In this document: one piece after another, positions 58,046 to 64,000 of the stretch
Numbering within the stretch: the first letter of the stretch is position 1
Layout of the letters: each line of letters opens with the position of its first letter
DNA from: Lateolabrax maculatus
Taxonomy: Eukaryota > Chordata > Actinopteri > Acropomatiformes > Lateolabracidae
NCBI GenBank assembly: GCA_031216445.1
Contig: CM062215.1
Coordinates: 7,338,001 to 7,402,000, forward strand
DNA length: 64,000 bases
Direction of reading: 5' to 3'
The notes under the pieces: generated by a model
The model's database searches: none
What the model was told of the DNA's origin: nothing
What the model saw: the letters and a program-made list of their open reading frames with translations, nothing else
Translations under genes and position numbers: made by a program

Positions 58046-59799
58046 GTGCATGTATCATTCCGCCTCCACATACATGCGTACAGACAGACAGAATCTCACA
58101 CAACAAGCGGAGTGGAACCACCCACACATGCAGCGAGCAGACACCTACATCTGCTCCCACAGTGACACAATCTCTTATACCCCCTGAATTTATACCAGGA
58201 TCTTGTTAAAGCCATGGCAACCGCATCCCCCATCCACCAGCCTTCAATCCATCCACGCGCATGTGTGTGTGTGTGTGTGTGTGTGTGTGGGACAGATGCA
58301 ATCTACACTATTACATTGTCAGGGTTCGAACTGGTGGCCTTGGTAACGGAGCTGAACGTCAAATCTGGGTCACATTCATTTGACACAAAAGCAGAGATAT
58401 TTTTCAAAGGTAGGAGGTGATAACTCCTTCCGTTAAGCGAGCGCTTTTTTTATTTTTTGGTGCTCCATCTCTTCAATGGCTTTCAATTGAAACATTTAAT
58501 TTCTTGGGCTGCAAAGACAATCAGCTGGTAACTCACTCGAACATAAATCTTTTAGCTGCCTCAAGGCCACCTGACCATTTCACCTCTCCTTCCACTACAC
58601 ACACACACACAACCACACCTCACCACCACCGCCAAAACAAATATACTTCCCACTGCAACCTCACCTGCAACGTGCACTTCACCTCGTGCACTTCCACGAC
58701 CTCGGGAAAAAATTCCATTTCGGCACACACTCATCCCCATCAATCTCCTCGCCATCGCCATCGCCTTTACCTATAAACCTTTAACCTTTAAGTCCAACTC
58801 CAAGTTGCCTCGGAGCTCTCTCCATCATTCCACCACCACCTCCCACACCAAGCCCTCCACATCTCCCCAGAGGAAGCGGATCCTGCTCCAATTAAGCAGG
58901 CATTCCTCAGATGCTTTCAGGCGGCTTGAAAGTAGTTTTTGTAGTTTTTTTTCCTCCCCTCTCTTTAAGTTTTGTTTACATGCCCGGGTGCCTCTGCTGA
59001 TGTAAATTCTTGTGAGAGTGTTGGGGTGAATGATCACAGGTTTCGGGCCATTAACATGGGGCAAAGAAGTGGGGCAAAGACAAAATCATTAACTGAAGTA
59101 TCAATGTACAGCAGAGAAACTCATGTTTCCCACAAAGGTCTTTGAAAACTTTTTGACACTGAGATAAATTATATGCAATGAGCAGCAGACCCTGGCCAAC
59201 AGTGGGAACGGACACAGCCAGTGACTGAGTAGCTGTAACACTTTTAGTGCTATTTCGTCCATATCGTAAAAGTAAGCAACATGAATCACATATTAATCAG
59301 CTATTATTCTTTGTATTCCAAACAAGAATACAATAAACGCTTTATACACTCTGTTATATATATATATGCAGTCTAAAATACACATTTCTATCTAACTTAA
59401 TATTTAGCTTTAAAGCTGTATATAATATTTTACTAAAAAGGGGAGTTCCCTTCAATTATTTCCGGATTTGTTAATATAGAGAAAATATAGACAGATCACT
59501 CTACTGTATTAAGTAAATGCCACTTCAAATTGTCAGTCATTCAGTTGGAAGGTTTTTCTCACTTGTTTTACAAAAATCTTTTAAACTGCCAATCATGTTT
59601 CCGGTCCAGTTCCTCACCTGTTTTGAAGATCTCGTAGCGCAGAGAGAAGCCCGCCCCCTGGTGGGCGTAGTCTGAGACGAATCTGATCTGTAGGGAGGCC
59701 CCGGACGAGATGATCGGCGCCGGCGCGATGTTGCTGCAGTGTCGACCCAGAACATCGGCAGTTTCCGAAGTCCCGTCGCGGATCTCGATGAAGTCATAC
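20829..59799 (-). CDS. nrp2: Neuropilin-2, exon 3 to both alternative 3' ends (5' exons beyond the right edge)
   Basis: Single-pass co-receptor for class 3 semaphorins and VEGF-family ligands, acting in axon guidance and vessel and lymphatic growth. Join for the NRP2a-type form: 59618-59799, 51849-52079, 50116-50271, 49318-49487, 48457-48612, 41358-41502, 39269-39444, 38765-38944, 38489-38633, 33100-33180, 32753-32857, 28908-29173, 28165-28261, 26381-26413, 21255-21317, 20829-21133. The NRP2b-type form ends instead at 24167-24444. Every border is GT-AG and every phase fits, giving about 830 (a) or 800 (b) codons from exon 3. Domains in order: CUB a1 (second half), CUB a2, FA58C b1 and b2, Thr-rich linker, MAM, membrane helix, short tail. 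The end NFELYDGLKHKVK and CCTEA is diagnostic for NRP2 over NRP1. Exon numbers follow the human gene. Fish have nrp2a and nrp2b paralogues (a different use of a/b), and I cannot say which this is. Confidence 0.95.
21255..21317 (-). CDS. nrp2: nrp2 exon 17, juxtamembrane linker of the NRP2a-type form
   Basis: 63 bases between CTCCGACAG and GTAAGG. It encodes VKRPNEFGDGRLFSGRDS and LGG when joined to exon 16. It sits where human NRP2a has VDIPEIHEREGYEDEID, with little sequence similarity. It is supported by its splice sites and by being a multiple of three in the right phase. Confidence 0.75.
21318..24166 (-). other. nrp2: 3'-UTR of the NRP2b-type form and intron of the NRP2a-type form
   Basis: No coding sequence recognised. 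AATAAA on the minus strand at 21660-21665 (TTTATT on plus) is a possible poly(A) signal, about 2.5 kb after the b stop; a closer one is at 23221-23226. A (TG)n tract lies near 22118-22143. Confidence 0.45.
24167..24444 (-). CDS. nrp2: nrp2 alternative terminal exon, NRP2b-type tail
   Basis: 92 codons including the stop. After GGGVPVPPLPIHWYYIMAAG comes a hydrophobic helix ending RALCCCRQHL, then KKSQLSVAYHSSSQ, VEPVLTVRLD and the C-terminus DRHRTLC. The human NRP2b tail has AYWYYVMAAGGA, TDHSITYKTSHY, VEPTLTIKLE and ends GSHC, so this is the same alternative tail. It lacks the C-terminal SEA/TEA motif. The acceptor CTCTCCACCAG and the phase fit exon 16. Confidence 0.9.
26381..26413 (-). CDS. 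nrp2: nrp2 exon 16, 33-base microexon before the alternative tails
   Basis: Encodes QPFAAFSPENP plus one base, flanked by TCCTCGCAG and GTGAGT. It aligns with human MEPISAFAGENFK, the point after which NRP2a and NRP2b diverge. Both downstream tails begin with two bases that complete the Gly or Val codon. Confidence 0.85.
26760..26782. repeat. G23 homopolymer
   Basis: Uninterrupted G run. On the nrp2 coding strand it is a C run. Confidence 0.95.
28165..28261 (-). CDS. nrp2: nrp2 exon 15, MAM end
   Basis: Encodes VVMEGFFVHGTRGHIWIDNI, then HMSPSTPLKECT. It matches human VFEGVIGKGRSGEIAIDDIR and DVPLENC. The donor is GTAAGT. Confidence 0.93.
28908..29173 (-). CDS. nrp2: nrp2 exon 14, MAM core
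   Basis: 266 bases encoding SYLYMDASLKTEQQRARLVS, LLFSYQLSGEAQGHLKVLLR, TVLWTLKDDQGPVWKEGRTI and LPRSPKDFQ. It is clearly MAM but more diverged from human than the CUB and FA58C exons. The acceptor's pyrimidine tract is a 27-base C run on the coding strand (29179-29205). Confidence 0.92.
29179..29205. repeat. G27 homopolymer at the exon 14 acceptor
   Basis: 27 uninterrupted G residues, which is C27 on the nrp2 coding strand. It ends five bases before the splice acceptor, whose AG occupies 29174-29175. Confidence 0.95.
29206..32752 (-). other. nrp2: nrp2 intron 13
   Basis: No exon recognised. It holds (TG)n at 30379-30419 and 30652-30680. The stretch 31150-32340 is free of simple repeats and of open frames longer than 60 codons and could contain conserved regulatory sequence (inference). 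Confidence 0.5.
30379..30419. repeat. (TG)n microsatellite
   Basis: 41-base uninterrupted tract. Confidence 0.95.
32753..32857 (-). CDS. nrp2: nrp2 exon 13, start of MAM domain
   Basis: Encodes VANSPPSDSVCDFDHGLCGW, then THDPNAPLLWSLHSH. The C-D-F-x(3)-LCGW pattern is the classical MAM start. The Cys-containing acidic segment found before it in human NRP2 (ECGENCSFEDDK) is absent. Confidence 0.9.
33100..33180 (-). CDS. nrp2: nrp2 exon 12, Thr-rich stalk linker
   Basis: 81 bases encoding ELTTPADTATPTLPAD and IETTTVPITTT. Composition rather than sequence matches the human linker, which carries O-glycans (polysialylated in some human cells). The phases on both sides fit (G|AA and G|TG). Confidence 0.88.
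33448..33507 (-). other. nrp2: Candidate stop-containing cassette exon in nrp2 intron 11
   Basis: On the minus strand, TGCTCTGTGCTACAG precedes a 60-base segment followed by the consensus donor GTAAGT. Joined to exon 11 it reads GCNGIVLLHFTLTKATVAFN. Its last base plus the first two bases of exon 12 then form TAA. Inclusion would end the protein after FA58C b2. There is no expression evidence, and chance occurrence of such sites in a 5-kb intron is quite possible. Confidence 0.22.
33452..33470. repeat. 19-base perfect palindrome
   Basis: GAAAGCAAC, one A, GTTGCTTTC. It overlaps the end of the candidate cassette exon and could form a small hairpin near its donor. Confidence 0.8.
33841..33860. 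repeat. C20 homopolymer
   Basis: Uninterrupted run; it is a G20 run on the nrp2 coding strand. Confidence 0.95.
36386..36461. repeat. (CA)n microsatellite
   Basis: About 76 bases of CA with two interruptions. Similar shorter tracts lie just upstream at 36027-36077 and 36223-36260. Confidence 0.95.
38489..38633 (-). CDS. nrp2: nrp2 exon 11, FA58C b2 end
   Basis: Encodes IFEGNTHYDTPELRHFEEIV, AQYVRLYPERWSPAGIGM and RVEILGCDLP. Only 131 bases separate it from exon 10, the shortest intron in the gene here. Confidence 0.95.
38765..38944 (-). CDS. nrp2: nrp2 exon 10, FA58C b2 middle
   Basis: Encodes VDLGLPKTVRGVITQGARGG, RAFVRKYKVAHSLNGKDW and SKTSLPK. The human match is VDLGTPKTVKGVIIQGARGG. 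Confidence 0.95.
39269..39444 (-). CDS. nrp2: nrp2 exon 9, FA58C b2 first part
   Basis: Encodes DAPCSDLQGLLSGLLPDAQI, SASSSRDMVWSPGTARLVAS and RSGWFPAPAQPLAGEEWLQ. Human NRP2 has DAPCSNMLGMLSGLIADSQI at the same position. Confidence 0.95.
39445..41357 (-). other. nrp2: nrp2 intron 8
   Basis: No exon recognised. It has an (AG)n tract at about 40075-40097 and a G16 run at 40319-40334, with purine-rich sequence at 39970-40320. Confidence 0.5.
41358..41502 (-). CDS. nrp2: nrp2 exon 8, FA58C b1 end
   Basis: Encodes IFHANTDPAEVVLNRVPQPV, LARFVRIRPQTWRNGI and ALRFELYGCQIT. The RFVRIRPQTW motif is typical of discoidin domains. Confidence 0.95.
41827..41876. repeat. Compound (TC)n(AC)n microsatellite
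   Basis: TC tract to about 41853, then AC tract. Confidence 0.95.
45227..45270. repeat. (TG)n microsatellite
   Basis: 44-base uninterrupted tract. Confidence 0.95.
46298..46335. repeat. (CA)n microsatellite
   Basis: 38-base uninterrupted tract. Confidence 0.95.
47293..47316. repeat. T24 homopolymer
   Basis: Poly-T on plus. It could be the A-tail of a minus-strand retroposed sequence, but nothing recognisable lies beside it. Confidence 0.9.
48457..48612 (-). CDS. nrp2: nrp2 exon 7, FA58C b1 middle
   Basis: Encodes VDLHFLKVLTGIATQGAISK, ETLKSYYVTTFKLEVS and TNGEDWMVYRHGKNHK. Ser and Thr of GAISKET and the Tyr of SYYV complete the arginine pocket (NRP1 S346, T349, Y353). Confidence 0.95.
48613..49317 (-). 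other. nrp2: nrp2 intron 6
   Basis: Contains a (TG)n tract at 48855-48888. Otherwise nothing recognised. Confidence 0.6.
49318..49487 (-). CDS. nrp2: nrp2 exon 6, FA58C b1 first part
   Basis: Encodes CSMALGMESGKISDDQITAS, TTFYDNRWLPRQARLN and AWTPSEDSNKEYIQ. The Tyr (FYDNRW), Trp (NRW), Thr (AWTP) and Asp (SED) correspond to ligand-pocket residues that bind a C-terminal arginine in VEGF and semaphorins (known for NRP1: Y297, W301, T316, D320). Confidence 0.95.
49488..50115 (-). other. nrp2: nrp2 intron 5
   Basis: Strongly purine-rich on the plus strand (GAGAGA-like) from about 49490 to 50030. It is therefore a long pyrimidine-rich stretch on the transcribed RNA ahead of the exon 6 acceptor. 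No exon seen. Confidence 0.6.
50116..50271 (-). CDS. nrp2: nrp2 exon 5, CUB a2 end
   Basis: Encodes APLIGRYCGTKIPPEI, SLSFHTDMAVAKDGFSARYN and MTHKEVSD. Human NRP2 has HTDMAVAKDGFSARY at the same place. A (CA)n tract abuts the acceptor (50273-50301). Confidence 0.95.
50272..51848 (-). other. nrp2: nrp2 intron 4
   Basis: Holds CA tracts at 50273-50301 (touching the exon 5 acceptor) and 50724-50803. No exon recognised. Confidence 0.6.
50724..50803. repeat. (CA)n microsatellite
   Basis: About 80 bases of CA with regular CG interruptions. Confidence 0.95.
51849..52079 (-). CDS. nrp2: nrp2 exon 4, CUB a2 first part
   Basis: 231 bases encoding GSEFCFRNFTSSSGMIESPG, FPDKYPHNLECSYMII, FDLENDPLLVGEGDCKYDWL and DVWDGLPQ. 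The acidic DPLLVGEGDCKYDWLD region matches the calcium-binding CUB type. N-F-T is a likely N-glycosylation site, shared with human NRP2. Confidence 0.95.
52080..59617 (-). other. nrp2: nrp2 intron 3
   Basis: About 7.5 kb without recognised exons. CA/TG tracts at 52668-52712, 52968-53009, 54246-54270, 56799-56835, 57024-57057, 57227-57271, 58008-58038 and 58262-58288; a (CTC)n tract at about 55319-55346. None of the short open frames has splice context or similarity I know. Confidence 0.5.
52668..53009. repeat. Two (TC)n/(CA)n microsatellites
   Basis: Tracts at about 52668-52712 and 52968-53009, separated by unique sequence. Confidence 0.9.
59618..59799 (-). CDS. nrp2: nrp2 exon 3, CUB a1 second half
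   Basis: Encodes YDFIEIRDGTSETADVLG, then GASLQIRFVSDYAHQGAGFS and LRYEIFKT. This matches the semaphorin-binding a1 domain of NRP2. The acceptor is GGATCAG and the donor GTGAGG; it starts with the last base of a Lys codon. The preceding exon should lie beyond 64000, as I found nothing like it at 59.8-64 kb. Confidence 0.95.
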
Positions 59800-60622
59800 C
59801 TGATCCACAAAAAAAAAAAAAAAAAAGGAGCAATGACAAAGGAAGGGATTATTTCCTGTTGCTTTAAAAAGTTTTGCCACAAGCATCCTTCAGAAAATGA
59901 TCCAAACATTCAGTTTGCATTGAGCTTAATGCAGCAGGAAGGGATTAAGAGAGGTTCAAAGATAAAAGGAGAGCAGCGGAGGGTAGATAAACATAGATAG
60001 ATAGTTATGGGGTTATGCAACAAGCTAAGCTAATAAAAACCAGACAGGTGTGGACCTATTTACCATCAGCATTCAGCCTCAGGACAGAATGCACAGTGTC
60101 CAAGCAAAGCACTTAGGAACACAACACAACATTAAGACACAAATAAATATATCTGCCGCAGACTTGGCATTTCAGCCTTATTTTTGCCTTACTTTCCTCT
60201 CAGCTGCATTCAATAAATTCCCCTCTTACAAACCAGTTTTGCTCCCCAAAATACTGAAACTTGGATCACAGGAAGATAATGGAGGGAGGGCTGTGTTTTC
60301 AAACAGAGCACGCTTGAGAAAGTGGCCGCAATCTGAGGGTGAAGATGTAGCAAATAGACAGCTGGACGGATTCATTAATAAGAAGCGTAAAAATAGACCC
60401 GAGAAGCTCATGAAGAAATTAAGAGGCGAGGGGCTCGGGGAGAGGAAAGGTGAGGACAATAGCAGCACAGGGGGCGAGCTGGGGTTTTAGGGAGAGAAAT
60501 TAGGATAAATAAATGTGAAGACGCCTCGCCTTTCAGCTTCCACATGCTTGAGCTCTCAGCTCATTGTGACCTTTGACTAGCCAACTGACCCGGAACGATA
60601 AAAGCAAATTCTTAACTGTCAG

Positions 60623-60669
<47 letters not shown>

Positions 60670-63600
60670 AATGTGTGCGTGAGAGAGAGAAAAGAGGAAG
60701 CAAGAGAGAGAGAGAGAGACGGCCCACCTGGCTGATCCCGAATTAGCTCAAAGCCCTGTATGTCATTCCTCGAACATTATTAGACACATGCAGCAGCACA
60801 GACTCACAGGCGGAGGCGACACACACTTAACTGTTTGTGGTTGATGTTTTATTTGACAAATCAGTCAATCACAGAACATTTGCACTTCTCATGTATGCAT
60901 GTTGGACTCTAATTTGCTATTATTCATTGTCTTCTTTATCATTCATTGTCTTCTTCATTACCTTCAAATGTCATGACAGCAAATGCTGATGGCGCCATGT
61001 TTCCAGTCTACTGTGCATTTTGAATTGTTCCTAAGAATATGCAAGACATAACATTGTAGCCAGGTCAATATATATGCCTATCACTATCAATAGGTTTAAA
61101 TGGCTTTTACACTTTTTGTTACAAAGCCACTGATTCCAGAAAGTTTCAGTTCGTCCATTTATATTTTTAGGCCTCAGATGGATGAGTACTGTACACTGAA
61201 AACTGTAATTTACTATAAAACACAGTCCTTCTGTGCATTACGTCCAATAATTGATACCATGGCGTTGTTGATATGATTAAGGAAGGACCAGCCCATGCCT
61301 GGCAGCTGACAAAGAACCACCAGGTTTTTACGGTAATAATTTGGGGTTGTGACAATATTGGAATGTGTGGTAAACTCCATAATTTCTGTTTGTTACTATC
61401 TCAGTGCTTAAGTACTGTTTTAAGGAAGTTACACAAAATTTTACTTGATTAACTTTCCAAACCGGCAATCAGGCTAAAAGTAGTCTTCACTTTTCTGCTT
61501 TTTTTTTTTGTAAGTATGTGTTTGTGTTGGTGTGTGAATTTCTGCTAAATATGCATGCTGTTGTCAAGTTTCAAATTGCGCCACTGTGAATCATTTCCTT
61601 GTTATTTTGGTCTCCATAATATGAATCCCTGGTTCTCTCTCTCTCTCTACAGTGCTAACAAGTGTCTCTCCCCCCCCCCCATACTGCGATTCCCTGCGTA
61701 ACTAACTGCATCGCCGCAGGAGCCCCGCAGCGACGTCGAGGACACCCTCCCAACATACACACAGCCAATCGCACTCTGCTCAATTAGTTCATATGACAAA
61801 GCCGTCAAAAAAACAACAGGGCCACTGTTGTCTCACTAATTACTGTGATGGGCTCTTTGATGCTGAAAAAGCATCACAGACGTCTCTGGGTTTTGAGACA
61901 CTTTTAAACACAGCATCTTGCGAATGTTCGAAACTGTTTTTTCTCACTACTTCCCCAAACTTATTATAAGTATTCGGTAAAGCTGAGGGGTACCAAGCAG
62001 CACTGGGCTGTGTTTCTCTGTGGCATCTTAGCACTTAGACTGCTTTTGTACTTCAGCTCGGAATGAAACCTGGATTAACTAGAGTCACTTAGCCTCTTTT
62101 TTGGTGATCTTATTCCTGCAGTGCACTGATTCCTATAACGAGGATTTGAGGTAAGACCGCTGATGGAGAGACAATTCCAAACACCTTAATCTGGCTCAGA
62201 GTGGCACACGAACAGGTGAGGATCAAGGTCGAAAAATATTGCAATGAGCTTGTAATGTCACCACAACATTGTCAGGACCATGCAAGCATCGGACGGATGG
62301 CAATGTGTAGGAAGTGGTCGGTTTCATTAAACTAAAAAAGTATTAAATGATCAGAACACGAGATTACACAGCAGCCAAGTATTGTTTTGTGAAATTGCAA
62401 TCAAACCATTTTTGAAACTGTTTCTTCCTGTCACTTTAGTTATCTCAGTGCGCGCTTATGGACTATAACTTTAAAGGGATAGCCTGTGTTAGAAACTGGG
62501 GATGTAGAGTTTTAAAAATGAGGGTGTTTATCAGGGATGGAGGGAAATGAAAGATGGTATCGAGCTGGATTATGGGAACAACAGGATCCAGCGTTTTTGA
62601 CTTAAAGTCAGGTTATTTCTGCCTCTGCTGCAGCAATTTTGGCTGTTCTCTCTGTCTGTCTCCCCTCAACTGTATGAAAGTGCAATACAAAATCGCTGGA
62701 GTGCTCTTTCACCAATCCACATTGTATCTGTGCACCAGCATGGAAGAACATATGTGAATTATTCAAAAACAGATGCCATTCCCCACTAAAGCAATCCATT
62801 TGTTAAGACTTTGTCTCATGATATTGGCAAGAAGACATAGTAACAGGCAGTTAAAGTATGTGATGGTTGGGGCAGAAGCAAATCTGCACAAAAGTAGGCC
62901 CGAAGATCACTCGTGCTAGTAAAGAAGCCGTTGTCCAATTCTCTTATACATGTCTTGGTTGTAATCCTGCATTACAGAGGCGATCGTAAAGGCTTTAGCG
63001 GCAAGCTCCCACGGTGAGCCTGTAAGAGCCGCGGCTATCCCTAAGTACGCCTGCTTAGGGCCGTAACTGACACATGCTCAGGGAAAACACACACGCAAAC
63101 ATGTGCCAACAAACACACGCACGCACGCACCCACACACACACATGCACACACAGATAGACAGACATGTACGCACAAGCAGATACAGACAAACACAGGCGT
63201 GCGCGTACACACTCAGCGCCGTATCGCCAACACCAAGGATAAAAGGCCCGCGAAAGAGCTGAGAGCCTAATTAGGTTTTAATTGATTTTGGAGTGGGTCT
63301 CTATCCTTCTCTCTCTCTCTCTCTCTCTCTCCCTCTTTCTGTTTCGCTCTCTCCTGTCGTGGATTAGCGTCAGTGAGTGAGTGTTCCTCAGATGTGATTA
63401 TTGACCTGTTCGCTCAGCCTCTCCCCAGGCTCTGATGAATACATGTATGAGGGCCTGACGTGTGAGAGCCCACTGTCTGTCTCTCTCGAACGCACACTTG
63501 AGCGCATTCCACGACATTGCACACCCCCCCCCCACCCCCTCCCCACACACACACACACACAACATAAATCATTCGCACATGCGCACACACAAACCTGCAC

Positions 63601-64000
63601 CCGTGAAGGCGCACATTAGCATCGCATACCACTCACAAACACATTCAAGCGTCCACGCAGACCCCGTCCAAGATCGAGATTCCATTAGGAGTTGTTTTGA
63701 TCCAAACCCCGCCTATGTCTGACACCATCCATTCCCCATTCCCAGCTTTCTGTCTGTCTGGCAGTCTGTCTGACTCTGCATGGCTGGTCCTGTGTTTAGG
63801 GAGCCATTACGGGGCACCAGTCCCCCCCCCCACCCCTCCCTCATGTGGCCCGTAGAGAATCGCGGCAGCAGAGGGAGAGGGGTTAAGGAAACTGAAAACC
63901 CTGAAGGGCCAGTAATTCTGCACCAGTCCAGACATGTCCTGTCTTCCTCTGCTCTCGTATATCACTCCGTCCCTACGCCAAAACAACTAATTGCCTTTCA
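59800..64000 (-). other. nrp2: nrp2 intron 2 (partial)
   Basis: No neuropilin-like sequence for the first half of CUB a1 was found on the minus strand, so the preceding exon should be to the right of the window. It holds (TG)n at 60626-60666, CT tracts near 61636-61649 and 63308-63331, and CA-rich sequence at 63115-63150. Confidence 0.55.

Noticed and set aside
20829..59799. Neuropilin-1 instead of neuropilin-2
   Set aside because: The ELYDGLKHKVK tail, the FA58C wording and the b-type alternative tail match NRP2, not the NRP1 ending STYSEA.
59800..64000. Search for the missing first half of CUB a1
   Set aside because: No minus-strand frame resembles the CGG...SPGYP...CEW pattern expected, so the exon is assumed to lie outside the window.

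Overview
This is vertebrate nuclear DNA, almost certainly from a bony fish (teleost). It has long introns with GT-AG splice sites, many (CA)n/(TG)n tracts, long poly-G/poly-C runs and interspersed repeats that look like common fish families. I see no bacterial, plasmid, viral or CRISPR features.

Layout. (1) 92-3690, minus strand: the 5' part of an abcb6-like half ABC transporter, with five coding exons, a non-coding first exon and a CpG-rich promoter; the rest of the gene lies beyond the left edge. (2) About 3.8-8.6 kb: intergenic DNA with a fish MITE-like repeat, a LINE-tail-like fragment and a frameshifted, intronless fragment of a histone H2A.Z gene (processed pseudogene). (3) 8651-10811, plus strand: a four-exon gene I do not recognise. 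Its last exon encodes about eight tandem repeats of roughly 50 residues, each pairing a PLPPSPPP proline block with a K-[YH]-PDL-x(2)-IGF-x-SLDDD block. (4) 10.8-20.8 kb: intergenic or 3'-UTR sequence with repeats. (5) 20829-59799, minus strand: most of a neuropilin-2 gene, running from the second half of the first CUB domain to two alternative 3' ends. The signal-peptide exon and the first half of CUB a1 must lie beyond position 64000.

The neuropilin exons join in frame at every junction: CUB a1 (partial), CUB a2, FA58C b1, FA58C b2, Thr-rich linker, MAM, then one of two membrane tails. One tail uses exons at 21255-21317 and 20829-21133 and ends TEA (human NRP2a type). The other uses a terminal exon at 24167-24444 (human NRP2b type). 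The gene therefore carries both mammalian-type receptor tails. A possible 60-bp cassette exon at 33448-33507 would add an in-frame stop before the MAM domain and could give a secreted receptor.

The best candidate for something undescribed is the repeat-protein gene at 8651-10811, whose repeats also alternate between two subtypes. Second is the possible truncating cassette exon in nrp2.
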